DNA of 64,000 nucleotides, taken from NCBI RefSeq assembly GCF_000332295.1, contig NZ_KB235930.1, positions 5,049,895 to 5,113,894 of the forward strand, read 5' to 3'. Position numbers and translations under genes: made by a program. The DNA is from Fortiea contorta PCC 7126 (GTDB lineage: Bacteria > Cyanobacteriota > Cyanobacteriia > Cyanobacteriales > Nostocaceae). Below the pieces are notes generated by a model. The model was not told where the DNA came from and searched no databases. It was given only the letters and a program-made list of their open reading frames with translations. Below, in pieces: positions 19,410-28,043 of this stretch (position 1 is its first letter; each line of letters starts with the position of its first letter).

Positions 19410-20381
19410 CTAAACTAAACAGGCGAGGAAATCTGCTTTAAGTTGAGCTTCGTCTAAATTGCGACCGATAAAGACGAGCTGATTGTTACGGGTTTCGCTA
19501 TCTTTCCACGGGCGATCGGGTTTACCATCAAAAAGCATATGCACCCCTTGGAATACGAAGCGGTTATCTTCCCCAGCAATGTGCAGAATACCTTTCATGC
19601 GGAAAATATCTGGCCCTTGGGTACGTAGTAACTCGGAGAGCCAAGCGTTTAATTTTTGTCCATCTAAGGCGCCTGCTTCCACAAAAGCCACAGAATAGAC
19701 GCTTTCGTCATGGACGTGAGCATCTTCGCCGAGGAAATCTGGGTCAATTTCCAAAGCGCGCTCAAGATCAAAAGCTCCCACACCCAACAGTGCATCCATC
19801 TCTAATTCTGAGTTGCGGGTACGATAGATTTTAGCGATCGCATTCATTCCCCGAATCCGTTGTTCTAATTCTTCCAATACTTCCGGGGTGACTAAATCTG
19901 TTTTATTCAATAAAATCACATCTGCAAAAGCAATCTGTTCTTGAGCTTCGTCTGCATCCCAATGTTGCCAAATATGCTTGGCGTCTACAACTGTCACCAC
20001 AGCATCAAGGGACAGTTTGTCTTGCATATCTTCATCGACAAAGAACGTCTGAATCACCGGCGCCGGGTCAGCTAGTCCAGTAGTTTCAATGACTAGATGG
20101 TCAAATTTATCACGCCGCTTCATCAAATTGCCGATGATGCGAATCAAGTCCCCCCGCACTGTACAACAAATACAGCCGTTGTTCATCTCGAATATTTCTT
20201 CATCTGCATCGATAACCAACTGATTATCAATACCCACTTCCCCAAATTCATTGACGATCACAGCAACTTTCTTACCGTGTTCATAAGTCAGGATGTGATT
20301 GAGCAGAGTAGTTTTACCGGCTCCGAGATAACCAGTTAAAACGGTTACAGGTACTGAATTCGATGTTTCTGAAGCAATCAT
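19410..20381 (-). CDS. CobW/COG0523 family GTPase, putative zinc metallochaperone
   Basis: 323 residues with Walker A GYLGAGKTT, the COG0523 metal-binding motif CICC (NNGCICCTVRG), the switch-region ETTGLADP, NKTD guanine-specificity motif and a C-terminal CobW_C domain. The family loads zinc or other metals into client proteins at the expense of GTP. A Zur-like 7-1-7 palindrome lies 29-43 bp upstream of the ATG, which points to zinc starvation as the inducing signal and to a zinc role rather than cobalamin synthesis. Single gene with its own promoter. Confidence 0.92.
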   Translation of the reverse strand: MIASETSNSVPVTVLTGYLGAGKTTLLNHILTYEHGKKVAVIVNEFGEVGIDNQLVIDADEEIFEMNNGCICCTVRGDLIRIIGNLMKRRDKFDHLVIETTGLADPAPVIQTFFVDEDMQDKLSLDAVVTVVDAKHIWQHWDADEAQEQIAFADVILLNKTDLVTPEVLEELEQRIRGMNAIAKIYRTRNSELEMDALLGVGAFDLERALEIDPDFLGEDAHVHDESVYSVAFVEAGALDGQKLNAWLSELLRTQGPDIFRMKGILHIAGEDNRFVFQGVHMLFDGKPDRPWKDSETRNNQLVFIGRNLDEAQLKADFLACLV

Positions 20382-20409
20382 AATCTCAAAGCAACTTTGA
20401 AAAGTTTGT

Positions 20410-20424
20410 TGATAATCATTATCC
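20410..20424. promoter_or_regulatory. Zur-like operator upstream of the COG0523 GTPase
   Basis: tgataat-c-attatcc is a 7-1-7 inverted repeat with one mismatch to the Zur box TGATAATNATTATCA described for Anabaena. On the minus strand it overlaps a possible -10 (gataat, 20418-20423), with ttgcaa (20439-20444) as a possible -35, spacer 15. A Fur box is the alternative. Confidence 0.65.
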
Positions 20425-20550
20425 GCCTATGATAGCGCTTGCAAATCTGTCTGCATGGAGAAGGAGGAATTACGCCTCACAAATCACAAATACCTAAAAT
20501 TTACCAAAAAAAGTCAAGGTTTAAAGCCGAGTAGAATTGTGAGCGTCTTA

Positions 20551-20590
20551 CTTTTCCCTGTTCCCCGTTCCCCGTTCCCTGTTCCCTATT
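20551..20590. repeat. Short tandem repeat (ttccc[ct]g heptamers)
   Basis: Degenerate 7-mers of the ttccctg/ttccccg/ttcccta type between the GTPase gene and the hydrolase gene. The same heptamer family appears at 30791-30826. Confidence 0.75.
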
Positions 20591-20599
20591 CGCTGTCAT

Positions 20600-21490
20600 T
20601 TACACCAAAGCACCTGTCAAAAAGGGTAAAACAGCCTCTGCAACTAGGTTTGGGTATTCTTCATGTAGCCCCAAGGAGCCAGGAATCAAGGTACTTTTGA
20701 CACCAGGTAGTGCTGCTAAAGCATCCATTTCTGAACGGGATTTGGGGGGAGAAGATTTCCCAATTAATACTAACAGGGGTACTGTCAGCGATCGCCCTAG
20801 TTCGAGAAACTCCGATTGTTGGTGTATGGTGTCAATATTACCTGTGACGAACGCTGCAGAACCGAACCTCGCTCCCAGTTGTTGAGTAGTTTGCCATTTC
20901 TCGTCAATGAAAGCAGGTGTGACTTTGGCTGCGTCGGCGTAGACATGACGACGATACATAAAACTTAAGAAAGATGGTGTAGTGTTGAGTTGATAGAGAA
21001 TAGGGCCGATAATTGGCGATCGCACCAAATTTCTCACCATACCTGCTATTTGCTCACTAGCTCCCATTGTCGGTAGAGGGCCGCGCCAAGTTGGCGCCAC
21101 CAACACAATTTTTGAGAAAGTTGTCGGCTGTTGTTGAGCCAGTTGCAGCACATAACCCGCCGCATGTCCAGCCGCTAATACGACAATTGCTTGATTAAAC
21201 ACAGATTTTATAAAATCTGCTAAAAATTGTTGATACAGCGCCGGACTGTAATCTAAACTAGGGCGATCCGACTCACCAAACCCAGGCCAATCAACAGCCA
21301 CAACTTGAAAATGGGGAGCCAGTAACTTCGCCAATTCACCCATTTCCCCACGAGTCGAAACACTGCTAAACGCCGGGAGCAGCAAAAGCGGCGCACCTTG
21401 TCCCAGAATTTCATAAACCAAGCGCAACTGCTGGGTTTGCCAATTCCAGAGATATTCTTTAACTACTCCACCAAATTTGTCATTGATCAT
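20600..21490 (-). CDS. Alpha/beta hydrolase-fold protein with Ala at the nucleophile position
   Basis: 296 residues with the canonical fold: oxyanion region around LLLLPAFSSVSTRGEM, VDWPGFGESDRP, and a C-terminal His in GSLGLHEEYP. The nucleophile elbow reads GHAAG (Ala110, codon gcg) instead of GHSxG, so the usual Ser is missing. Either it is a non-hydrolytic member (binding or scaffold role) or catalysis uses another residue. It lies 46 bp downstream of the sufE stop on the same strand and could share its transcript. Substrate unknown. Confidence 0.8.
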   Translation of the reverse strand: MINDKFGGVVKEYLWNWQTQQLRLVYEILGQGAPLLLLPAFSSVSTRGEMGELAKLLAPHFQVVAVDWPGFGESDRPSLDYSPALYQQFLADFIKSVFNQAIVVLAAGHAAGYVLQLAQQQPTTFSKIVLVAPTWRGPLPTMGASEQIAGMVRNLVRSPIIGPILYQLNTTPSFLSFMYRRHVYADAAKVTPAFIDEKWQTTQQLGARFGSAAFVTGNIDTIHQQSEFLELGRSLTVPLLVLIGKSSPPKSRSEMDALAALPGVKSTLIPGSLGLHEEYPNLVAEAVLPFLTGALV

Positions 21491-21536
21491 CGGTTCTTTT
21501 TTTATTTGTTATTTGTCAATACCAATTACCGATATG

Positions 21537-21980
21537 CTATTCACTAGCAATATTTAACTTACATTCCAGCGCCTTTTTCTGCATGGTTTTAAAAATATTG
21601 TAAAATCCATTGGCGCGGGAAGGGGTCAAGCTCACATTTAAACCAGTAGCTTGAATAAAATCTGGTGTTAGTTGGACAATTTCTGTTGGTGTTAATCCAT
21701 TCAGCCCTTCAACCAAGAGTGCTAACAATCCTTTGGTTAACTGAGAATCGGAATCACCTTGATATGAAACCTTACCGTCCTCTAGAGCTGCTGTCACATA
21801 AACTTGCGAAACACAGCCAGGGACTTTATTTTCTGGTAATTTATCAGATTCTGGAAACTCTTTGAGCTTCTGAGCATACCAAATCAATTGTTCATACCGT
21901 CGTTTGGGTTCAGCCACCCTTTGGAAACGTTGAACAATTTTAGCCAGAGCAGGAGGTAAGGAATCTATGGAAGAGGACAT
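21537..21980 (-). CDS. sufE: SufE family cysteine desulfurase activator
   Basis: 147 residues. SufE accepts persulfide sulfur from the SufS cysteine desulfurase and passes it to the SufBCD scaffold for Fe-S cluster assembly. The acceptor Cys lies in KVPGCVSQVYV; RYEQLIWYAQKL and LLALLVEGLNGLTPTEI are typical family blocks. Full length. The suf operon itself is not in the window, as is usual in cyanobacteria where sufE is separate. Divergent from psaK. Confidence 0.93.
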   Translation of the reverse strand: MSSSIDSLPPALAKIVQRFQRVAEPKRRYEQLIWYAQKLKEFPESDKLPENKVPGCVSQVYVTAALEDGKVSYQGDSDSQLTKGLLALLVEGLNGLTPTEIVQLTPDFIQATGLNVSLTPSRANGFYNIFKTMQKKALECKLNIASE

Positions 21981-22215
21981 AATCGCCGGGGCAATAATTC
22001 ACTATCACCTTGAGTGTAGATTATCTTGAGAGCGATCGCTCTAGCAACTGCACTCAGTCTATGAGCAATTCATCACCAGCATCAATTAGCTGATTTTATG
22101 AAGTAGTAAGAATAACTGTTAAATATTGATGCGAATTCGGCAGGTTTTCTTGAATTTTGTCATCAAATACTTAGATTATATTTGCAATGATTAATAAATA
22201 TCAGGAGCAAATCAG

Positions 22216-22476
22216 GTGTTAACTTCGACCTTACTAGCTGCTGCGACCGCGCCCCTACAGTGGAGTCCTACTGTTGCGGTAATTATGATCCTTGCCAATA
22301 TCGCTGCTATTGCTTTTGGCAAACTGACAATCAAGTATCCCAACGCTGGCCCTGCGCTACCATCACCTAACTTTTTTGGTGGTTTTGGTTTACCCGCTTT
22401 ACTCGCAACCACCGCCTTTGGTCATGTCTTAGGCGCTGGCGTTATCCTAGGGTTACATAACGTCGGTAGAATCTAG
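22216..22476 (+). CDS. psaK: Photosystem I reaction centre subunit PsaK
   Basis: 86 residues with the PsaK two-helix hairpin: helix 1 SPTVAVIMILANIAAIAFG, stromal loop LTIKYPNAGPALPSPNFFGGFG, helix 2 LPALLATTAFGHVLGAGVIL. PsaK sits at the edge of PSI next to PsaA and helps antenna coupling and trimer periphery contacts. Starts at GTG 22216, supported by aggag at 22203-22207. Followed by a strong intrinsic terminator, so it is monocistronic. Confidence 0.95.
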   Translation: MLTSTLLAAATAPLQWSPTVAVIMILANIAAIAFGKLTIKYPNAGPALPSPNFFGGFGLPALLATTAFGHVLGAGVILGLHNVGRI

Positions 22477-22527
22477 TATTTTACCACACTTCTCTTGCAT
22501 TTGATGATTCTTTTGTCTCCAGTCGCA

Positions 22528-22556
22528 AGCCAGAGAATTAACTCTCTGGCTTTTTT
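22528..22556 (+). terminator. Intrinsic terminator of psaK
   Basis: A perfect 9-bp stem (agccagaga / tctctggct, 22528-22536 and 22543-22551) with a 6-nt loop, followed by a run of six T, 50 bp after the psaK stop. Confidence 0.9.
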
Positions 22557-22584
22557 ATATTTGGTATTTATCGATTAATTTTGA

Positions 22585-23319
22585 TCAAAATTGCATCTTG
22601 GCTGGGGATGAAACAGATTTACTGGAGTTGACCTGAAATCCCTTACTAGCACCATAGCTAACAGAGCGGAACTCTACACCATTTGTAGCTGGAGTATAAA
22701 GAGTGTAGGTAGCTTCTCCAAAGATGCGTCCCACATTCCCCACGCCAATCACTTGACGGGGGGAGATATTCACAGTTTGGGAAGATACTTGACTATCCAG
22801 GGTAGTTAAGCCCGTCGTCAATGAACCTGCTTGGAGTTGATATTGAAAAGCCAAGCCAGAACGCCCACAAAACAAATTATTCGCTTGCATTCTCGATAAT
22901 CGGTCAAGCATTTGGACAGGGGAAGTAGCCGGAGTCAGTTCCTCACTCACACCTACGGTTGTACCGTGAATTAGTAAACAATCTAATTCAAAGAAACCAA
23001 AATCGAGCGATCGCATCCATTGTACCGTCTGACGAGAAACACAACCCCACAGCATCTTAGCTGTATCCCCACCATATCTTCCCATCAGTTCCGGTGCATC
23101 CCCAGTCGGCCCTAGACCATGGAGAATCAAACACTGTTCTTCCCACCAACCTTTACAAATCAAGGGTTCCAACTCTCCACCCCTAGGATTTTCCTTCCTC
23201 GGCCCCACCAAATCTCCCAAACAAAAGATTTTTTCAGCTTTTTCTTGGTCAATATCTAATAAAACCGCATCCAAGGCTTGATAATTGCCATGAATGCAAG
23301 ACATAACTGCTATCTTCAC
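22585..23319 (-). CDS. Metallophosphoesterase-like protein with altered metal-site motif
   Basis: Calcineurin-like fold: N-terminal KIAVMSCIHGNYQALDAVL, GDLVGPRKENPRG, and HGTTVG. The usual first motif DxH reads CxH here (Cys8-Ile-His10), and the GNHD motif is not recognisable, so phosphatase activity is uncertain. GTG 23319 is preceded by agaggaaa and overlaps the upstream stop codon as gtga, showing translational coupling to the P-loop gene. A longer frame to 23394 would read through that gene and is rejected. The shared Zur-like box suggests a link to zinc supply. The SCIHGN form may be usual in a cyanobacterial subfamily; not checked. Confidence 0.78.
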   Translation of the reverse strand: MKIAVMSCIHGNYQALDAVLLDIDQEKAEKIFCLGDLVGPRKENPRGGELEPLICKGWWEEQCLILHGLGPTGDAPELMGRYGGDTAKMLWGCVSRQTVQWMRSLDFGFFELDCLLIHGTTVGVSEELTPATSPVQMLDRLSRMQANNLFCGRSGLAFQYQLQAGSLTTGLTTLDSQVSSQTVNISPRQVIGVGNVGRIFGEATYTLYTPATNGVEFRSVSYGASKGFQVNSSKSVSSPAKMQF

Positions 23320-23591
23320 TGTATATTTTCCTCTACAAGGATTTGTTTTACTTGCTGTTGATATTGCTCCAACACAAATTCTGACAAATAGCAATCTGCT
23401 AAAGTTTGTCTGATTGCAGATTCGTCTAAATCCTGTCCTAAGCGTGTCTGGTCAATGGAGACATTCCCGTTTCCCGGACTAAAATAAATCACATTTTCAC
23501 TCTTTGCTCTATTCTGCATCTGCTGCGAAATCCAAGTAGTTTTTCCACAGCCAGCAGGGCCAGCAACGACAGTTATTATTGGTACACTCAT
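23316..23591 (-). CDS. Short CobW-like P-loop NTPase domain protein
   Basis: 91 residues beginning VPIITVVAGPAGCGKTTW, a Walker A motif in the style of CobW/COG0523 GTPases. It ends before any CxCC, switch II or NKxD motif, so it is far shorter than a full GTPase. It may be an NTP-binding half-domain acting with the coupled metallophosphoesterase-like partner, or a family of its own. A Zur-like box lies 8-22 bp upstream of the ATG. First gene of a two-gene operon. Confidence 0.75.
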   Translation of the reverse strand: MSVPIITVVAGPAGCGKTTWISQQMQNRAKSENVIYFSPGNGNVSIDQTRLGQDLDESAIRQTLADCYLSEFVLEQYQQQVKQILVEENIQ

Positions 23592-23598
23592 ATACTAA

Positions 23599-23613
23599 TG
23601 ATAATCATTTTCA
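23599..23613. promoter_or_regulatory. Second Zur-like operator
   Basis: tgataat-c-attttca differs from TGATAATNATTATCA at one position. It lies 8 bp upstream of the P-loop gene's ATG, overlapping where a ribosome-binding site would be, so repression would act at or just after the transcription start. Fur is an alternative regulator. Confidence 0.55.
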
Positions 23614-23689
23614 TGCAATTTGCAATAGTCTATTGTTTGAGACTATTAGCAGAAATGGCAAGATAGATTTAGATGTTTCAGGTGGTATT

Positions 23690-24229
23690 ATGTCTTTCAC
23701 CATCGAAGACCTGGAGAAAATGCAGTCAGCTTATCCTGACTACCGCATGGAATTAGTTGCTGGGGATATAGTTGTCATGAGTCCGTCAGGTTACGAATCA
23801 GAAGAAGTGGGAACCGAATTTGCAGCCTTACTGAGGAATTGGATAAGACCGCGCAAGTTGGGACGTGTAGTAGGTTCTAGCGCCGGGTTTAGATTACCCA
23901 ATACAGATTTACGTGCTCCGGATGTCTCTTTTATTCGCGCTGAAAGGCTCAAACGTTCCACAGAAGATTACGCAGAGTTGGTTCCTGACTTGGTGGTAGA
24001 AGTGAAGTCCAAGACCGATTCTGTCGATAAACTCCGTCAGAAGATTCAAGAATTTATCAGCTTGGGAACGCAAATCGGAATTTTGATTAACCCCAAAACC
24101 AGAACTTTGGTAGTCTACCGCGATGGAGAACAGACGGTATTTCAGGATGGTGATGTGCTGACGCTTCCAGATTTACTTCCTGGTTGGGAAGTCGCAATTG
24201 CTGATATTTGGTCGCCAGTATTTGAGTAA
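23690..24229 (+). CDS. Uma2 family (DUF820) putative endonuclease
   Basis: 179 residues with the PD-(D/E)xK-type core of the Uma2 family: RMELVAGDIVVMSPSG, LRAPDVSFI, DLVVEVKSKTDSVDKLRQK and a C-terminal GWEVAIADI. Uma2 proteins are highly multiplied in filamentous cyanobacteria; their biological role is unknown despite the nuclease fold. ATG 23690 has aggtgg just upstream and begins the conserved domain; the frame open from 23579 overlaps the divergent promoter and is not used. Confidence 0.88.
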   Translation: MSFTIEDLEKMQSAYPDYRMELVAGDIVVMSPSGYESEEVGTEFAALLRNWIRPRKLGRVVGSSAGFRLPNTDLRAPDVSFIRAERLKRSTEDYAELVPDLVVEVKSKTDSVDKLRQKIQEFISLGTQIGILINPKTRTLVVYRDGEQTVFQDGDVLTLPDLLPGWEVAIADIWSPVFE

Positions 24230-24235
24230 AAACAA

Positions 24236-24275
24236 GAGAGGTTAGGGGCTAGGAACTAGGAGCTAGAGGTTAGCT
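24236..24275. repeat. Short degenerate repeat (ggttagg/gagctag type)
   Basis: gaggttaggggctaggaact-like units. Related runs occur at 44508-44550 and 63338-63360. Confidence 0.6.
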
Positions 24276-24401
24276 AGGACTTACCTCATGTAATTGAAAA
24301 CTGCTATCAATGCGAAACTATGGAAATTGACTCTGAAAAAGCTGATGCAATCACTTTGTAAATACCAGATGATATTGTAGTAGAAAAATGTTACTGAAAT
24401 T

Positions 24402-25238
24402 ATGACTAATCAAGCTCCTATTCCAGTTATTGTCAATGGTGCTGCTGGGAAAATGGGACGAGAAGTGGTGAAAGCTGTAGCCCAAGCACCTGACTTAAAC
24501 CTTGTAGGCGCAATTGATACTAGTCCCGCACTCCAAGGTGAGGACGCTGGAGAGTTGGCTGGTTTAACCGAACCTTTGGAAGTACCAATCACTAACCAAT
24601 TAGAGCCAATGTTAGGATATGTGGCTGGCGATAGACAAGGGCCACCAGGGGTGATAGTAGACTTTACCCATCCTGATGCAGTTTATGATAATATTCGCAG
24701 TGCGATCGCTTATGGTATCCGTCCAGTAGTTGGAACCACCGGCTTGAGTCCAGAACAGATTCAAGATTTAGCAGATTTTGCCGAAAAAGCTAGCACTGGT
24801 TGTTTAATTATTCCTAACTTCTCTATCGGGATGGTACTGTTACAACAAGCTGCTGTCACAGCCTCTCAATATTTTGACCATGTGGAAATTATCGAATTAC
24901 ACCACAACCAAAAAGCTGATGCTCCCAGCGGAACTGCTATTCAAACTGCACAATTACTCGCACAATTGGGTAAAACTTTTAACCCCGCAATTGTCGCCGA
25001 AACCGAGAAAATTCCCGGTGCTAGGGGAAGTTTAGCAGACGAAGGAATTCGCATTCATAGCATCCGTCTACCAGGACTGATTGCTCATCAAGAAGTAATT
25101 TTTGGTGCAGCGGGTCAGATTTATACTTTACGACATGATACCAGCGATCGCTCCTGTTACATGCCAGGAGTTTTACTAGCGATTCGTAAAGTCTTACAGC
25201 TAAAGTCGTTAATATATGGATTAGAAAAGATCCTTTAA
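24402..25238 (+). CDS. dapB: 4-hydroxy-tetrahydrodipicolinate reductase
   Basis: NAD(P)H-dependent step of the diaminopimelate/lysine pathway. 278 residues: N-terminal dinucleotide-binding [32 protein letters not shown], then the catalytic signature [16 protein letters not shown] with the His pair and Lys that define DapB. Full length. Separated by only 24 bp from the downstream membrane-protein gene, so the two may be co-transcribed. Confidence 0.96.
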   Translation: MTNQAPIPVIVNGAAGKMGREVVKAVAQAPDLNLVGAIDTSPALQGEDAGELAGLTEPLEVPITNQLEPMLGYVAGDRQGPPGVIVDFTHPDAVYDNIRSAIAYGIRPVVGTTGLSPEQIQDLADFAEKASTGCLIIPNFSIGMVLLQQAAVTASQYFDHVEIIELHHNQKADAPSGTAIQTAQLLAQLGKTFNPAIVAETEKIPGARGSLADEGIRIHSIRLPGLIAHQEVIFGAAGQIYTLRHDTSDRSCYMPGVLLAIRKVLQLKSLIYGLEKIL

Positions 25239-25262
25239 ACTTAAATTCACTACTCACCACTA

Positions 25263-25949
25263 ATGTTAGTTCCTCTGACACGCCAAAAATTTGAACAAGT
25301 TATTCCCCTGATAGCTACTGGCCCCCAGTATAAGTACTACTGGGGAAAGTTTTCAAATTTTATTCAACGGTTATTAATCTCTGTGGTGGCTGTAGTAGTG
25401 ATTTTAATCGTGAAAACTCTGTTTAATCTGGAGTTTGGCTCCATAGTTTTTGTATTTGGAGTCATGGCCGCTTTTTATTGGTTATGGTATCCAGTATTTC
25501 AAGCCAGTCTCCGCAACGCTAAATGCCGTCGTTATAAATACAGCGGCTTTTTTCGCGGCAGAGTGTTAGACTGGTGGATCACAGATCAATTAGTCGGCAA
25601 ACAAGAAACCGTCAACAGCAAAGGTGACTTAGTAATTGTCGAGAACCGAGAAAAACGGATTAACTTAGAAATAGGCGATGACACAGGGTTTAGTATTGAG
25701 TTTGATGCACCACTACGTCCTAATCACAAAGTCATTGCTCGTGGTCAAATCGCCGAAATGGTGGTCATGTCCAATCGTGCAGATTTAAGCGCCATTGGAG
25801 AGTTCACTGATATCTACATTCCTAGCCGTGATCTGTGGGTCAGCGATTATCCTTATATCAGGCAAGATTTTTTTAATGAAGTCAGTCGCCGTTTGCGCCC
25901 AGACCAGCAAGATAGACCGCGCCGACGTCGCCGTAGAGTAGAAGATTAA
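25263..25949 (+). CDS. Conserved cyanobacterial two-TM membrane protein
   Basis: 228 residues with two close TM helices (~36-54 LLISVVAVVVILIVKTLF and ~58-76 GSIVFVFGVMAAFYWLWY), then a soluble domain of ~130 residues and a very basic tail (RPRRRRRRVED). Similar proteins are often labelled phosphate ABC transporter permease, but I see no permease signature, and that label is probably wrong. Likely in an operon with dapB. Confidence 0.7.
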   Translation: MLVPLTRQKFEQVIPLIATGPQYKYYWGKFSNFIQRLLISVVAVVVILIVKTLFNLEFGSIVFVFGVMAAFYWLWYPVFQASLRNAKCRRYKYSGFFRGRVLDWWITDQLVGKQETVNSKGDLVIVENREKRINLEIGDDTGFSIEFDAPLRPNHKVIARGQIAEMVVMSNRADLSAIGEFTDIYIPSRDLWVSDYPYIRQDFFNEVSRRLRPDQQDRPRRRRRRVED

Positions 25950-26544
25950 AGTGCTACCGAGAAGAAAATAACTGATTACCGCTACCTACAGTACTCGGTA
26001 ATTAAAAATAGTTAGCCAACATACATTTCACTAAATGCTTACCTATTCTTAAACTACCACCATTAGAGTAACAAAAGATAACAGAATAATTGTTGTCTAT
26101 TTAACTTACTGATGGAGCTAGTGTAATACATCAAACTAAATAAATCATACATTTTACCTTTTGTATAGCCTCTCGAAGCAAAGGCAAGAGTGTTGTTACT
26201 AGTCTTTGTAGCAAAATACAATAAAAATGCTACGATGACAGTGTATACAGTATCATCTGTATCATCGTCTTAAGACACTAAACTGCAAACTTAGTACCTT
26301 TGCAAGTGTTGCTTCAGGGCATTAACCGCTAATTATGCCAAGGCATGGAAAGCGAATAGTAGTTATGCGACCGCTCGCTAAAAGTTATCCTCGATGGTTT
26401 AAACCATGTTATGGCGTGCCACCGTTAACCATCTAACTAAAAATATCAGGGTTATTGAGATCAAGTTAGTCCTACACCGATAAGTCGGCAATACCGAGCA
26501 AATACATCGCAGGAGACATAAACTATGACCCGATAAACCAATCA
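25950..26544 (+). other. Gene-free region with possible structured leader and a 3-codon ORF
   Basis: No ordinary gene. From ~26316 to 26520 there are several inverted repeats: ggcat/atgcc around 26318-26341, the perfect palindrome atggtttaaaccat near 26393-26406, and ccga/tcgg near 26478-26489. It ends in a near-ideal Shine-Dalgarno aggag (26511-26515), 9 bp before ATG 26525, but that ATG opens only Met-Thr-Arg-stop. It could be a 5' leader left after loss of its gene, a leader peptide or a non-coding RNA. Confidence 0.35.
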
Positions 26545-26829
26545 TTAGCATACGATCAACCACTGCACTTGATCAAAAAATGTATGGGTAATGACAGATT
26601 TTTGTAGTGGAAAGTTCAACAATGCAGTAAAAAGCATCACTGGTAACAAGTGTAAAACAGTGAAATTATCTGGTTTACCAAGTAACAATACCAGCATGTG
26701 AATGCTTACTATCAGCAAAAGTGCAAAACCAAAGCAAGTTATTGCAATCATCAATAGCAAATAAGATTCATGTCCATACAACAATAAAAGAGGTGAACCA
26801 TATCTGCAAAAACTGATAACCATAAGCAT
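26545..26829 (-). CDS. Possible small membrane protein
   Basis: 94 residues, mostly hydrophobic, with about three TM segments (YLLLMIAITCFGFALLLIV and HLLPVMLFTALLNF among them). agga precedes the start region closely; the ATG at 26823 has better spacing. No family is recognised. A real gene is plausible because this AT-rich stretch otherwise has few open frames, but composition alone could produce it. Confidence 0.4.
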   Translation of the reverse strand: MLMVISFCRYGSPLLLLYGHESYLLLMIAITCFGFALLLIVSIHMLVLLLGKPDNFTVLHLLPVMLFTALLNFPLQKSVITHTFFDQVQWLIVC

Positions 26830-27280
26830 TGTCCTGCACTCACGACTGTGAGCATCACCAGTTCAGATGTAAAGGTTGTTGAAAACTGTTGGGCGTATTG
26901 AAAATAATTATCAATTATTGTAGAATCGGATCCATGTAGTACCAGAGCCTTATGCTTTGGCTGGTGTGTAAGGAATAACAGACAAACCCATAGAGTAAGT
27001 CAAGGTTTCCTATATGTAAATATCTAATTCGACCTCTGACGTCGTTAGAATGCTAACGACATTGATGTTAGTAAACGTAGTCTTTTAATGAACTTTACTT
27101 TGGTAAAGCCTTAGCTAATCTTTAACTTACAAGACTTACTGATGTTCTAACATCTACCTTTTGGGTTAATTGTCAGATATACAAACCCTAATTCGGCTGG
27201 AGGTATTCACCCGTAGTGAATTAACACAATATCACCGACGAGTACATTTCAAACATTTCTACCTCATTAAACCCATATTT
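26830..27280. other. Intergenic region upstream of the Crp-family gene
   Basis: About 450 AT-rich bases. ctaattcgacctctgacgtcgttag and nearby gttagaatgctaac-type inverted repeats (about 27040-27062) could be regulator sites. Nothing coding was found. Confidence 0.35.
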
Positions 27281-27892
27281 ATGATACATTCCACAAATCA
27301 TGTACCCAACCCTTCCACCACCCTAAATAACCCCGCTCAGACTACACAGTTACCCCAAAGGTTGTTTACTCGTAGGGAAGTAATTCCCCAACGTCATGAC
27401 GTACTGTGGCGGATTGAGCGTGGAGCAGTTCGCACCTTAACTTGGGGTGAAGATGGTACATTTATTACATTAGGTTATTGGGGCGCAGGCGACATCATTG
27501 GCTACCCACTATCCAAAGTCAAACCTTACCAAATAGAATGCTTAACGAGTGTCGAGGCGAGTGCGATTCCTCCTCATCTGTGGCACCAAGACGTAGACGC
27601 TTTATTGACACACATCCAACAAGCAGAGGAGCTTCTGAGCATAGTACATCGCAAGCCGATTTCCCTACGTTTGTGGCAATTCTTGGTATGGTTAAGTGAA
27701 AAGTTTGGTCGTGACGTAGAACAGGGCAAGTTAATTGACCTCAATGTCACACATCAAGAAATGGCAGAAGTGTTAAACACAACGAGAGTAACTGTAACCC
27801 GGTTGCTACAACAATTTGAAGAAGAAGGAACCCTTTTACGCCACAAACGCCGTATAATTTTAAATCTGCCAAATAAAGCGGCAAAAAAATAA
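27281..27892 (+). CDS. Crp/Fnr family transcription regulator
   Basis: About 203 residues from ATG 27281. Residues ~25-115 form a CNB-like sensor fold (RIERGAVRTLTW, GAGDIIGYPL) without a clear cyclic-nucleotide phosphate-binding Arg-Ala motif. The C-terminal winged helix carries the recognition helix in THQEMAEVLNTTRVTVTRLL, as in Crp/NtcA-type regulators. A TTG start at 27170 would add 37 poorly conserved-looking residues. Target genes unknown; the porin gene 150 bp downstream is one candidate. Confidence 0.85.
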   Translation: MIHSTNHVPNPSTTLNNPAQTTQLPQRLFTRREVIPQRHDVLWRIERGAVRTLTWGEDGTFITLGYWGAGDIIGYPLSKVKPYQIECLTSVEASAIPPHLWHQDVDALLTHIQQAEELLSIVHRKPISLRLWQFLVWLSEKFGRDVEQGKLIDLNVTHQEMAEVLNTTRVTVTRLLQQFEEEGTLLRHKRRIILNLPNKAAKK

Positions 27893-28043
27893 TTTCCCAA
27901 AATTATAGTGGTTAAATTGCAGCATTTGCCATAAAAACGTAGTAGAATATACGCGGTATTTTTGAGTAAAATCCCTGAGAATAAAAACATTAGGGACTTT
28001 ATTTTATGAACCGATTAACTAGGTGTGAGTGAGAACTAAAAAA

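Noticed and set aside
25263-25949. Phosphate ABC transporter permease label
   Set aside because: Only two TM helices, no EAA loop or permease signature.
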